The position numbers and the translations under genes are program-made. The notes under the pieces were generated by a model that saw only the letters and a list, made by a program, of their open reading frames with translations, did no database searches and was not told where the DNA came from. A stretch of 64,000 bases of DNA from Oscillospiraceae bacterium. Its GTDB lineage: Bacteria; Bacillota; Clostridia; Oscillospirales; Acutalibacteraceae. Position 1 is the first letter of the stretch, and every line of letters starts with the position of its first letter. This document shows, piece after piece, positions 31,876-39,637 of this stretch. The stretch is taken from the NCBI GenBank assembly GCA_003514385.1, contig DOQR01000009.1:62001-126000 (forward strand). The letters run 5' to 3'.

Positions 31876-33912
31876 TTATGAGCCGTAGGTCGAGGACATA
31901 TCCTCAACGACAACTTCCTTCACTGGCTCTTTCTTGCCGGAAGACGAGGCAATTTTCTTCTGGAGTTCGGCATAGAACAGATCCTCGTCTATCGGGAGGG
32001 TAACTTTCTTGCCGAGCCATGAGGACAGGTGCGCCGCGTTCGAGATAGTCAGACCGTTGATGCCCTCTTCGCCGCGCGCGATGAGCGGAGTGCCGTGCAG
32101 GATATGCACCGCAAATGCGTTTGTGACTGCGACATGCTGCTCGGTGTCCGTGTCGACGTAGTCGATATCCTCCCAGTGACCGTTGGGCTTCGCGAAGCCC
32201 TCTTCAGCTGTTTTGCTGAACTCGGTCATGGACTGGTCGAGGACATAGGCTCTTATCCTGTCGTTCTCGCAGACTATCTTTGCGCGGTCGAGCGTTATTT
32301 CAAGTCTGTTCGTGCCGGGTGCGTCGCCGGTCGTCGTGATGAACACGCCGGTCGCGCCGTTGGGATATTCGGCGTATATGGTCACATCGTCCTCAACTTC
32401 AATATTGTGCCACTTGCCGATGGAGCACTGCGCCTGAATGGATGCGGGCATGCCGGTTATCCACTGCCACAGGTCGAGCTGATGCGGGCACTGGTTGAGC
32501 AGGACGCCGCCGCCCTCGCCGCTCCAGGTGGCGCGCCATCCGCCGGAGTTATAATATGCCTGCGTGCGGTACCAGTCGGTGATGAGCCAGTTGAAGCGGT
32601 GCAGCTCGCCGTATTCGCCGCTCTGCACGACTTCACGCAGCTTGATATACATGGGATTTGTCCTCTGATTGAACATCAGCGCGAACACTTTGTCGCTCTT
32701 CGAGGCGACTTCGTTCATTTCGCGAACCTGCTTTGTATAGACGCCTGCGGGCTTTTCGCTGAGCACATGTACACCGTGGGTCAGACCGTATTCGACTATC
32801 GGCGGGTGAGAATAGTGCGGCGTTGCGACTATAACAGCGTCGACCTCGCCCGAGTCAATGAGAGCCTCGGCGGAGTCAAAGCATTTTATCTCGCAGCTTC
32901 TGTCATGGCATTTCTTCTCGGCACGCTCAAGCTTTGCGGGATCGATATCGGCTATCGCGGTGAGAACCATCTCGGGGATGAGTCCGTCGAGATAATAGCC
33001 GAGGTGAGCGGAACCCATGTTGCCAACGCCGATTATGCCGTAGCGCAGGGTCTTGACTCTTGCGACAACTTCCTTTATTCCGCCGACTGCGGCGGCAAAT
33101 GAAGCGTTATTGTCGGGATAAGTGAACTTATCCATCTTTATTGAAAGGCTGTCGTCGCGCTCAATGGTTTTGAGTGCATCAAACACCTTGAGATGCGGCT
33201 CGACGGAGAGGAATCTCTCGCCCTCTTTTTTGTTGAAGCGGCGGATGAGCTCATCAAAATGAGCATCGCCATGACCTGCGGGGACAACTGTCTCCTCGGC
33301 GCCTATCGCGTCTTTTACATGCATATAGGTGATGTAGGGCTCGAGCAGCTCATATGCGGGGAGAATGTCAACGCCGTTGAGAATATAGTTCGCGGGGTCG
33401 AAAATTCCGCCGATGACATCGCCGAGCTCCTTGTGGAGATCGAGGCATCTCTCGGGGATATCGCCGTAAATACCGCGCTCGTTCTCGTGGCAGCAGAGGA
33501 CTCCGCGCTCCTTTGAATATTCAGCCATGGCTCTGACTCTGCGCATGACCTCCGGGCGGTACTCATCGTAGCTCTCGCCCTTCGTGAAATAGAAGCTGAA
33601 CAGGCGGATATACTTCGCTTCAAGTATCTTCGCCACTTCAACTGTGTTCTTGAAGCCCTCGAAATGGGGCTCAAAATCGTCGGTTATCTCGATCTTTCCA
33701 TAGTAAGAGCCTATGGAAGAGACCTTCATGCCGTTTGCGTCAAGCTTTTCCTTGAGTGCTTTTGCCTCGTCAACGGTGAACTCGGAGATGTTCTTGCCGT
33801 CAACGCCGCGCAGTTCCATGTGTGTCACGCCGTTTGCCTTGCAGGCGGCTATCTGGCCGTCGATGCTGTCGGCGGCTTCGTCGGAAAAGGCGGAGTAGAG
33901 AAATCTTGCCAT
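31876..33912 (-). CDS. Fusion: sugar-phosphate isomerase/epimerase TIM barrel plus Gfo/Idh/MocA oxidoreductase
   Basis: 678 residues from ATG 33912. Residues 1-280 form an AP-endonuclease-2/xylose-isomerase-like TIM barrel with an intact metal set: Glu in CCHENERG, Asp in GIFDPANYI, His in YMHVKDA and Glu in LSVEPHL. A short linker leads to a complete Gfo/Idh/MocA oxidoreductase from about residue 289 (LRYGIIGVGNMGSAH), with LSEKPAGVY and GGGVLLNQCPHQLDLWQW. Both halves are normally separate proteins that work in sequence on sugars or inositols, for example the oxidise-then-eliminate route for glycosides. A tail of about 35 charged residues follows. It is the first gene of the uxuA-uxuB operon. 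No frame break was seen. Confidence 0.9.
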   Translation of the reverse strand: MARFLYSAFSDEAADSIDGQIAACKANGVTHMELRGVDGKNISEFTVDEAKALKEKLDANGMKVSSIGSYYGKIEITDDFEPHFEGFKNTVEVAKILEAKYIRLFSFYFTKGESYDEYRPEVMRRVRAMAEYSKERGVLCCHENERGIYGDIPERCLDLHKELGDVIGGIFDPANYILNGVDILPAYELLEPYITYMHVKDAIGAEETVVPAGHGDAHFDELIRRFNKKEGERFLSVEPHLKVFDALKTIERDDSLSIKMDKFTYPDNNASFAAAVGGIKEVVARVKTLRYGIIGVGNMGSAHLGYYLDGLIPEMVLTAIADIDPAKLERAEKKCHDRSCEIKCFDSAEALIDSGEVDAVIVATPHYSHPPIVEYGLTHGVHVLSEKPAGVYTKQVREMNEVASKSDKVFALMFNQRTNPMYIKLREVVQSGEYGELHRFNWLITDWYRTQAYYNSGGWRATWSGEGGGVLLNQCPHQLDLWQWITGMPASIQAQCSIGKWHNIEVEDDVTIYAEYPNGATGVFITTTGDAPGTNRLEITLDRAKIVCENDRIRAYVLDQSMTEFSKTAEEGFAKPNGHWEDIDYVDTDTEQHVAVTNAFAVHILHGTPLIARGEEGINGLTISNAAHLSSWLGKKVTLPIDEDLFYAELQKKIASSSGKKEPVKEVVVEDMSSTYGS

Positions 33913-33969
33913 CTTTGCACGACCTTTCTTGTTGTGCCGTATAAAAAGCAGCACTTGATTTACAGTCTT

Positions 33970-33998
33970 ATTTTATACATTATTTACTCCTATTTCAA
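33970..33998 (-). promoter_or_regulatory. Promoter for the hexuronate operon
   Basis: Minus strand TTGAAA, 17-base spacer, TAAAAT, 57 bases upstream of the fusion gene start. No clear KdgR/UxuR-type palindrome recognised beside it. Confidence 0.65.
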
Positions 33999-34039
33999 GC
34001 CCGAAGAAGTAGGATTTACAAATATTTAACCGTTAAATA

Positions 34040-34082
34040 AAGAACAAACAGCCGACAGCGGAACACATGACCGTCGGCTGTT
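34040..34082 (-). terminator. Terminator after the TPQTG lipase-like gene
   Basis: Minus-strand ACAGCCGAC/GTCGGCTGT stem followed by TTGTTCTTTATTT, just past the stop at 34094. Confidence 0.83.
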
Positions 34083-34093
34083 GCATTTTTCTG

Positions 34094-35665
34094 TTATGAG
34101 CGTTTGCGCCGCCTCGAAATAACTCCCGCGGGCAGGGCAAACAGGAGCGGGATAACCGCCGCAAATGAGGCCGAACCGGTCTGCGGGGTCAGAGGCTCTT
34201 TCGAGCTGCCCGAACCGCCGTTCGATGCAGCGGGTCTTGCCTGAGTGCCTAAAGGAGTGAGCGTTTTCGCGTTCACATCGTTTTGCAAAAACTGCGGATA
34301 TTTTTCGTTTGACCAGACATCGGACTGAGACTCTGAATAGAAGAACCAGTTGTACATCGCCTTGTGCCCATCGTGTATCTTGCAGTGGAGCATATCTTTT
34401 ATGAACCACGTGTTCTCGGGCATGAGGCAGGTCGATGCGTCTATCACGCCGTCCTTTGAAAGATGGTCGTGAACACCTGTTTCGTTCTTCTGAACATAGC
34501 CGTCTGGGAGAGTTGAATTGAGATCGGCAACGGTCGCGCCGACGGAGGCGTATTTCGTGTCAACGGTCGCGTCGCTGTTTGCCATATATGACTCAACGAG
34601 AGGGGTACGCTGTTTGTTGTAGCCCGCAACTATCATTATTTTTACGCCGTCTTTCTTCGCCTTGTTCAGTATCTCTCCGGCTTTGCACTGGACGTTGTAG
34701 TGATATTCGTCGAGGCGGGAGATGAGCTTCTTTGATGTGTTCTCGTTGAAAGTCATTTTCTTCGCCTGCTCGTATTCGTCGTCGGTCACGAAGCTCCATA
34801 TTCCGGGCATCGAGCCGAACACCGGGTACATGAACTCGTCAAACACCCTGTCGGTCAGATTCTCGAGCAACTTGTCGGCAACTCCTACGAGAGCCTTGAA
34901 AACGCCCGCAAAATTGAGCATATCGAGAACAACGTCGAGCAAATCGGATTGCCACTGCTCATCGGTCGGGAGCTGGGAGGCGTAGCGCACGAGGGCGTCC
35001 GGGTCGATAGTGATTTTCTTTGTGAAGAGGTCACCCGCAACCTGTGTGCCGAGAATCGGGCAGCACTGGAAGATGCACGCGTCGATGCCGTCGGTGCCGT
35101 ATTTGTAGAAATACGCCATGGTCATAACGCCGCCCATGGACGAGGCACGAAGAAGCACGGTGTCATGTCCGGTCAGCTTCTTCACGCAGGCGATATATTC
35201 GTGCAGCTTATCCGCAACGGTCAGCGGATCTTCGCGGAAATCGTAGGCGAAATAGTAGCTCTTGTCAACGCCGTGGTCGGGGTTGTCGGGCAGCTTGGCG
35301 TCCGAGGTCACGCGGTCTGTGGAGTCACCGTTTTCGTCCATCTGCAAGTCGCCGAAGATGCCGCGGACTCCATCGATGAGCGCGTCGCCGAAAGCGTCAT
35401 AGTTCTTGTCTATGGCGAGGCGCGCTATTGCCGGGGCGAGACGTGCGGCAAGGCGCAGATAAGCGGCGGTGTCGGGTCTGAACAGCAGTCGCTCGTTTTC
35501 CGTGCCCTTGTCAAGATAGAGCTTCGCGCTGCCCAAGGCCGCGACGTAGATAACGGGCGGCGTGCCGCAGGAGCATTCGCTCTTTGCGAAAACGGGCAGG
35601 CTCGCGCAGAGCAGCAGTATCGCCGCAAGAATGATGCTGAAGATTCGCCGGATGTTTTTGCGCAT
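34094..35665 (-). CDS. Secreted lipase-like alpha/beta hydrolase with TPQTG cell-wall sorting signal
   Basis: 523 residues. Signal peptide at 1-27 (RRIFSIILAAILLLCASLPVFA). The hydrolase part has a lipase-like nucleophile region RASSMGGVMTMAYF with an apparent Ser-His-Asp layout, resembling LCAT/PGAP1-type lipases (PPVIYVAALGS oxyanion start). The C-terminus is a complete sorting signal: TPQTG at about 493-497, a hydrophobic stretch (ASFAAVIPLLFALPAGV) and the basic tail RRRKRS. The SP/PPxTG-like motif fits a class B sortase such as the one at 7.1 kb. It follows the ceramidase-family gene by 27 bases. Substrate, probably a lipid ester, is not known. Confidence 0.82.
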   Translation of the reverse strand: MRKNIRRIFSIILAAILLLCASLPVFAKSECSCGTPPVIYVAALGSAKLYLDKGTENERLLFRPDTAAYLRLAARLAPAIARLAIDKNYDAFGDALIDGVRGIFGDLQMDENGDSTDRVTSDAKLPDNPDHGVDKSYYFAYDFREDPLTVADKLHEYIACVKKLTGHDTVLLRASSMGGVMTMAYFYKYGTDGIDACIFQCCPILGTQVAGDLFTKKITIDPDALVRYASQLPTDEQWQSDLLDVVLDMLNFAGVFKALVGVADKLLENLTDRVFDEFMYPVFGSMPGIWSFVTDDEYEQAKKMTFNENTSKKLISRLDEYHYNVQCKAGEILNKAKKDGVKIMIVAGYNKQRTPLVESYMANSDATVDTKYASVGATVADLNSTLPDGYVQKNETGVHDHLSKDGVIDASTCLMPENTWFIKDMLHCKIHDGHKAMYNWFFYSESQSDVWSNEKYPQFLQNDVNAKTLTPLGTQARPAASNGGSGSSKEPLTPQTGSASFAAVIPLLFALPAGVISRRRKRS

Positions 35666-35692
35666 GGGGTTTCCCTCCGTTGTATTTTATTT

Positions 35693-37282
35693 TTATCGAA
35701 GACTTTTGACAAGCTCTCCGAAAGCTTCGGTTACAGTTGACCCCGCGCGTTTTCCCGCCGAGACCGCCTCTTCGTAGTGGTCTTTTGCTATGACGCTGCC
35801 GTAGTCGTTGTCGGGAATTATATATCCCGTCGCGTCATTGCAAAGACCTATAACGCTGAGCTCTCTGCCCTCGGGGATCATGTCGCGCATGGGCGGATAC
35901 TCCCAGGCTGTGCGGTTGAAGCTCTCGTCCGCGCCGTATGCGCCGCCGAGCAGAATCTCGGGCGCAAGCTCGCCGGGGATGAGTGCGAGGGACAGCTCCT
36001 TGCCAATTTCTGCATAGCCGATTTCGCTGACGAAGCAGTAGCCGGATTTTTCGCTCGGGTCGTGCAGAACGGTGTTGTCAACAAGTCCCGTCTTTGCGGC
36101 GGCGATAAGTATAGGATTGTCCGCAGGGATGAATATTTCGCGGTTTTTAATATTTATAAAAGTCGCGACGCGCCTCTCGTACTCTTCGGGGATAGAGAGC
36201 AGGAAGCGTCCGAGCGTCTTGCCGTATTCCTGCCAGCCCTCCGAGCCGTCATGCTCGGTTATGCAGTCGCGCTGCTGGGCTATCGCAAGCTCCGCACCCT
36301 GGAAGAATATAAAGTTCTTGCCCGCTTTGTTTATCTCCTGCTCCATCGATGCGATGTAGTCGGAGCTGAGCATGGTGTTCTTCGCGCCGAGCGCGGTCGG
36401 GTGAGCCGCCATGAACGCAGCTACAGTCTCTTCCGAGCCGTTGTCGGGGATGAAGCGCAGGCGGACTATGTCTTTGTCCCAGACATAGGGCGGGCGCTTG
36501 TCGCGCGCGAAGTCGATAGCGTCGGTGCGCACATAGGTGAGCTTTCCGCGCTGCATGGAGTTGAACGCCTCTTTTATCGCGTCTGTGGTCTTTTCAAACA
36601 GATTCTCCATGAACTCGGGGTCACGCCCGGAAATTATATCGTCGTACCGTCCGTCTTTGGTCGCCTTGACATTGTTCTTGAGCATCTTCGGCAGATCGCC
36701 CCAGAGACCCTGTGTATCAATCGCGCTGTGGCAGTGGATTGAAGAAATATTGATGGAAACTATATTATTTTCTTTTGCAAAGTCCGCCAGTCTCTCGCGT
36801 ATGCGGCGTATGTCCGTGCCGGATATTCCGACGCAGTCAATGACGGCGAAAACCACGCTCCCGCGTCCGCTCGAATCGTCGAGGCAGATAACGCGCACCG
36901 CCTGGTCGTCGATAACCCCGCTCATTATATTAGGCGGATAGGAAAGATAGCCCGCTATGTAGTAGTTCTTTTGATTGTAGTCGTCGGGGACAAGGCTGCG
37001 GCGGGCGTAGCCGAGACGCCATCTTGAACCGCGCTTGCCCGATGATGCAAATTCGCTGTGACCGGGATAGAAATCACGGCTCCGGTAGTTCGAGACATCG
37101 CCGAAATTCGGTTCGGGGAGTTTGTCGGCAATCTTGCCGACGGCGGCGAGGATACCTTTTCCGACAGCGTCGTCAAAGTCGCGGCGGAAAGCCTTGTCGG
37201 TCTTTAATTTTCTGCCGACCGCCGCGCCTGCGCCCGCTGCTGCGGCGAGGACGGCAAAGGGGATGAGACTGCATTTTTTCAT
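35693..37282 (-). CDS. Neutral/alkaline ceramidase-family hydrolase
   Basis: 529 residues from ATG 37282. A hydrophobic N-terminal segment (about 5-24) may anchor it or serve as an uncleaved signal. The ceramidase N-domain is recognised from GYARRSLVPDDY, FAVIDCVGISGTDIRRIRERL, and the signature SSIHCHSAIDTQGLWGDLP, where His-x-His and Ser/Asp contribute to zinc and catalysis. True neutral ceramidases cleave ceramide to sphingosine and fatty acid; several bacterial relatives have other amide substrates. It starts the two-gene unit with the TPQTG lipase-like gene, suggesting lipid breakdown at the cell surface. Confidence 0.83.
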   Translation of the reverse strand: MKKCSLIPFAVLAAAAGAGAAVGRKLKTDKAFRRDFDDAVGKGILAAVGKIADKLPEPNFGDVSNYRSRDFYPGHSEFASSGKRGSRWRLGYARRSLVPDDYNQKNYYIAGYLSYPPNIMSGVIDDQAVRVICLDDSSGRGSVVFAVIDCVGISGTDIRRIRERLADFAKENNIVSINISSIHCHSAIDTQGLWGDLPKMLKNNVKATKDGRYDDIISGRDPEFMENLFEKTTDAIKEAFNSMQRGKLTYVRTDAIDFARDKRPPYVWDKDIVRLRFIPDNGSEETVAAFMAAHPTALGAKNTMLSSDYIASMEQEINKAGKNFIFFQGAELAIAQQRDCITEHDGSEGWQEYGKTLGRFLLSIPEEYERRVATFINIKNREIFIPADNPILIAAAKTGLVDNTVLHDPSEKSGYCFVSEIGYAEIGKELSLALIPGELAPEILLGGAYGADESFNRTAWEYPPMRDMIPEGRELSVIGLCNDATGYIIPDNDYGSVIAKDHYEEAVSAGKRAGSTVTEAFGELVKSLR

Positions 37283-37323
37283 GCTTTTTCGTGCCTCCGA
37301 AATGTGAAATAAGTTACAGTATA

Positions 37324-37351
37324 ATATTACCATTTCAGCAAGATTTGTCAA
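37324..37351 (-). promoter_or_regulatory. Promoter for the ceramidase-lipase unit
   Basis: Minus strand TTGACA, 16-base spacer, TAATAT, about 41 bases before the start codon. Confidence 0.68.
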
Positions 37352-37419
37352 CCGTGATAAAGCGGGAGAAATGAGCATATATATCAACTATCTTTATAAG
37401 CGCGAAGGGGCGGAGAAAA

Positions 37420-37929
37420 GTGTTTGTGTTTTCAATCAAATCCTCAAAGCTGAAAATTGCCTTGACTGCGTTCGCGGCGGTGCTCGCCGTGGCGGCGGTG
37501 GTGCTGCTGATAAATCGCGGTAAGCCCGCAGTAAAGGACAACGCGATAAGCCTCAAGGCGTCGAACGCCTCGGAACGCGCGGCGTTTCTGTCTCAGTTCG
37601 GCTGGGATATCGAGGAGGACCCGGTCGAGGTCGCAGAGGTTATAATCCCCGCCGAATTCGACAGGGGATATGAAAAATACAATGAGATTCAGAAAGAGCA
37701 GAACCTCGACCTGACCCCGTATGCGGGCAAGCGCGCAAAGCGCTGGACATACAACATAAAAAATTATCCCGGCTATGAGGGCGACAGCGGGACGGTGCAG
37801 GCGAATATCCTCGTCTACGAGGGTGCGGTGATAGGCGGCGACATCTGCTCGACCGAGCTCGACGGATTCATGCAGGGCTTCGATTTCCCGACAAAAAATG
37901 CCGCGCAGAACGAGAGCACGACGGGATAA
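37420..37929 (+). CDS. Membrane-anchored DUF4830-type protein
   Basis: 169 residues, GTG start after AGGGGCGGAG. One N-terminal membrane helix (KIALTAFAAVLAVAAVVLLI) is followed by an extracytoplasmic domain with FLSQFGWDIEEDPVEVAEV, IPAEFDRGYEKYNEIQKEQ, YAGKRAKRWTYNIKNYP and VYEGAVIGGDICSTELDGFM. This pattern matches the DUF4830 family of clostridial membrane proteins, whose function is not known; some DUF4830 members are regarded as sporulation- or envelope-associated. It is transcribed alone, diverging from the ceramidase unit, and ends in a bidirectional terminator. Confidence 0.82.
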   Translation: MFVFSIKSSKLKIALTAFAAVLAVAAVVLLINRGKPAVKDNAISLKASNASERAAFLSQFGWDIEEDPVEVAEVIIPAEFDRGYEKYNEIQKEQNLDLTPYAGKRAKRWTYNIKNYPGYEGDSGTVQANILVYEGAVIGGDICSTELDGFMQGFDFPTKNAAQNESTTG

Positions 37930-37931
37930 AA

Positions 37932-37966
37932 ACAGCCGGACGGATATCCGCCCGGCTGAAGTTTTT
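37932..37966. terminator. Bidirectional terminator between DUF4830 gene and XRE gene
   Basis: CAGCCGG...CCGGCTG with an inner CGGATATCCG palindrome, followed by T-rich tails on both strands. Confidence 0.82.
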
Positions 37967-38207
37967 ATTGAATTTCCTGTTCGAGGGTCTTGAATATGTC
38001 GTCGTCAAAGAACTCGGTTATTGTCATATCAAGCCCGTCGCAGAGCTTTTTGAGAGTTATAACCGACAGATCACGGCGGCTCGGGTCGAGCATACTGTAA
38101 ACTGTTGACGGTGTAACGCCGGAACGTGTTGCGAGCTCGTTATATTTTATACCGCGCTCAAGGCAGATGTTCTTTATCCGCTTAACGATAGCTTCTTTTA
38201 TTTGCAT
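37965..38207 (-). CDS. Small XRE-family repressor
   Basis: 80 residues, essentially one HTH_3 domain: RIKNICLERGIKYNELATRSGVTPSTVYSMLDPSRRDLSVITLKKLCDGLDMTITEFF. GAGGTGAGG lies just before the ATG. Such minimal repressors control divergent neighbours in phages and mobile modules. Two matching palindromes centred 39 bp apart lie in the 117-base gap to the divergent SLOG gene and cover its promoter, so it is very probably their binding partner. The gene is less GC-rich than most of its surroundings. Confidence 0.9.
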   Translation of the reverse strand: MQIKEAIVKRIKNICLERGIKYNELATRSGVTPSTVYSMLDPSRRDLSVITLKKLCDGLDMTITEFFDDDIFKTLEQEIQ

Positions 38208-38252
38208 ATCCTCACCTCGTGCAAATTTTATAAAAATATTCGCACGATAGTA

Positions 38253-38266
38253 TACGCACTTGCGTA
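38253..38266. promoter_or_regulatory. Operator O1 for the XRE repressor
   Basis: TACGCACTTGCGTA, an inverted repeat TACGCA/TGCGTA around a CT spacer. It covers the -35 of the SLOG promoter and abuts a possible TATACT -10 for the repressor gene itself. Confidence 0.8.
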
Positions 38267-38288
38267 ATAGAAACGCATTTGATATAAT
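38260..38288 (+). promoter_or_regulatory. Promoter for the SLOG gene
   Basis: TTGCGT, 17-base spacer, TATAAT. The -35 lies inside O1 and the start region inside O2, an architecture expected of tight repression. Confidence 0.78.
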
Positions 38289-38289
38289 T

Positions 38290-38307
38290 TATACGCAAGT
38301 GCGTATA
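38290..38307. promoter_or_regulatory. Operator O2 for the XRE repressor
   Basis: TATACGCAAGTGCGTATA, with 8-bp perfect arms around AG. Its core is the reverse complement of O1. It lies just downstream of the -10, over the expected transcription start. Confidence 0.82.
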
Positions 38308-38324
38308 AAAGGGTGAGAAAGCCG

Positions 38325-38657
38325 ATGAAAATAGCTGTTGTGGGTTCGAGAAGTCTTAATGTGAGTTGCTTGGAAGATTTTATTCCGAGTGATGTTGATG
38401 AAATTGTTTCCGGAGGAGCAGCCGGAGTGGATACTTGCGCAAGGGAGTACGCACGAAGAAACGGTAAAAAATTAACTGAATTTTTTCCGGACTATAAAAG
38501 GTATGGTAAATTAGCGCCGCTATATCGAAACATTCAAATAATAGAATATGCTGATGAAGTTATCGCCTTTTGGGACGGAAAGTCAACGGGAACAAAATAT
38601 GTTATAGATAATTGCATGAAAACAGGAAGAAAAATAAGAGTGTTTCGAAGCAAATAA
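38325..38657 (+). CDS. SLOG-domain (DUF2493-like) protein
   Basis: 110 residues from ATG 38325 (AAGGG 11 bases upstream). It has the Rossmann-like SLOG layout: MKIAVVGSRSLN, EIVSGGAAGVDTCAREYA, FFPDYKRYGKLAPLYRN, ADEVIAFWDGKSTGTKYVID. SLOG proteins bind nucleotide-derived ligands and act in stress and conflict systems; the closest type is the YspA/DUF2493 group. Codon use is clearly AT-rich (AAA, TAT, ATA, GAA) compared with the GC-rich genes around, which points to recent horizontal gain together with the XRE repressor. No nuclease or other effector is fused, so what it acts on is unknown. Confidence 0.87.
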   Translation: MKIAVVGSRSLNVSCLEDFIPSDVDEIVSGGAAGVDTCAREYARRNGKKLTEFFPDYKRYGKLAPLYRNIQIIEYADEVIAFWDGKSTGTKYVIDNCMKTGRKIRVFRSK

Positions 38658-38662
38658 AAAAT

Positions 38663-38688
38663 CGCCTCTCAAGAGAGACAATTTTTTT
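38663..38688 (+). terminator. Terminator after the SLOG gene
   Basis: CTCTC-AA-GAGAG hairpin followed by seven T; it reaches the convergent recO stop. Confidence 0.72.
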
Positions 38689-39431
38689 CACATCTTTATG
38701 CTCTTGTAAAAATCCAGTGTTCTCAGCTTATGCCCGAGCTGGAGAAGCAGGTAGCGTTCGGTGATATCGCCGAGGATTTTCAGCGAGCTGTCCGGCATAC
38801 GGAACGCGAAAAGCGCGCGGTCATCGCAGGTGCAGATATGGCGCATCGCATTTATCACGCCGGGCGTCACGGGTATTCCCTCGCCGTCGGGTGCACAGCC
38901 GCGGCAGAAAAATCCCGCATGGCGCAGGCTGAAAACAGGCTCGTCGGGCAGCTCGTTCCCGCAGGATTGGCATCCGGCGAGGTCGGGCATATAGCCCGCG
39001 AGCGCGAGCATACGAAGCTCGCCGACGGGTTTTAAGAAATCTACGCTCCGCTTGTCCTCGGACAGCAGGTGCAGTAAATTCAGCGTCAGGCTCAAGAATT
39101 CGTGAGCCTCGGTGTTCTCGGGCGAAAACTCGCCCGCAAGCTCGCAAAAATAATTTGCAAGCGATAATTTTTCAATGTCCTCGCGCAGCCCGAAAAACAC
39201 GTCTATCGCCTTTGCGTCGTCAACTATGTAGCTCTCGCGCCCGCGGTAGAGGGTTAGACGGGAGTATGTCATCGGCGAAACGGCGGCACTCGCGGTTCGG
39301 CTCTTCACTTTCTTCGTGCCGTTGGCAAAGGCGGAGATGAGCCCGAGGTCGCCTGTCAAAATTTTGACGACGGTGTCATTTTCATTGATATCGCGGGACT
39401 TGATTATCAGACCCTCTGTCTGCGTCTGCAC
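38688..39431 (-). CDS. recO: RecO, recombination mediator
   Basis: 247 residues from GTG 39431, which follows GGGAGGTGA by nine bases and gives an N-terminus MQTQTEGLIIKSRDINENDTVV, the usual OB-fold start. The central helical part and the zinc cysteines CQSCGNE and CRGCAP (about 155-185) are present. RecO loads RecA onto SSB-coated DNA with RecR. It is the last gene of the phoH-ybeY-dgkA-era operon, and its start overlaps the end of the small yqzL-like gene in another frame, implying coupling. Confidence 0.92.
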   Translation of the reverse strand: MQTQTEGLIIKSRDINENDTVVKILTGDLGLISAFANGTKKVKSRTASAAVSPMTYSRLTLYRGRESYIVDDAKAIDVFFGLREDIEKLSLANYFCELAGEFSPENTEAHEFLSLTLNLLHLLSEDKRSVDFLKPVGELRMLALAGYMPDLAGCQSCGNELPDEPVFSLRHAGFFCRGCAPDGEGIPVTPGVINAMRHICTCDDRALFAFRMPDSSLKILGDITERYLLLQLGHKLRTLDFYKSIKM

Positions 39432-39552
39432 TTGCTGTTTCACCTCCCATGCGGATATTCGTCTTTGCATAGCGGAGATAGTCCTCGACTCTGCCGCTCA
39501 TTTCAAAGGCGTTCCATGCATTCTGAACCGTGTTTTTGTCCGTATTTTTCAT
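39382..39552 (-). CDS. YqzL-like small protein
   Basis: 56 residues, overlapping the start of recO by 50 bases in a different frame. It reads MKNTDKNTVQNAWNAFEMSG, then RVEDYLRYAKTNIRMGG and a polar tail ending in PRYQ. The WxxFExSGxxxxYLxY pattern matches the YqzL/DUF4250-like proteins found between era and recO in many Firmicutes. A Shine-Dalgarno is poor (GGAGGAG is 24 bases upstream), so expression may rely on the operon. Function of the family is unknown. Confidence 0.65.
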   Translation of the reverse strand: MKNTDKNTVQNAWNAFEMSGRVEDYLRYAKTNIRMGGETASADADRGSDNQVPRYQ

Positions 39553-39637
39553 CTATGATAAACGCGCGATGTGCGCTCCTCCGTGCAGTGTAAAAATATT
39601 TTTTTCACTGCGCGGCGCATTTATGATAGGAAAAATT

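Noticed and set aside
37965..38657. Classical toxin-antitoxin pair
   Set aside because: Genes are divergent and the SLOG protein has no toxin motif; a repressor-regulated SLOG module fits better.
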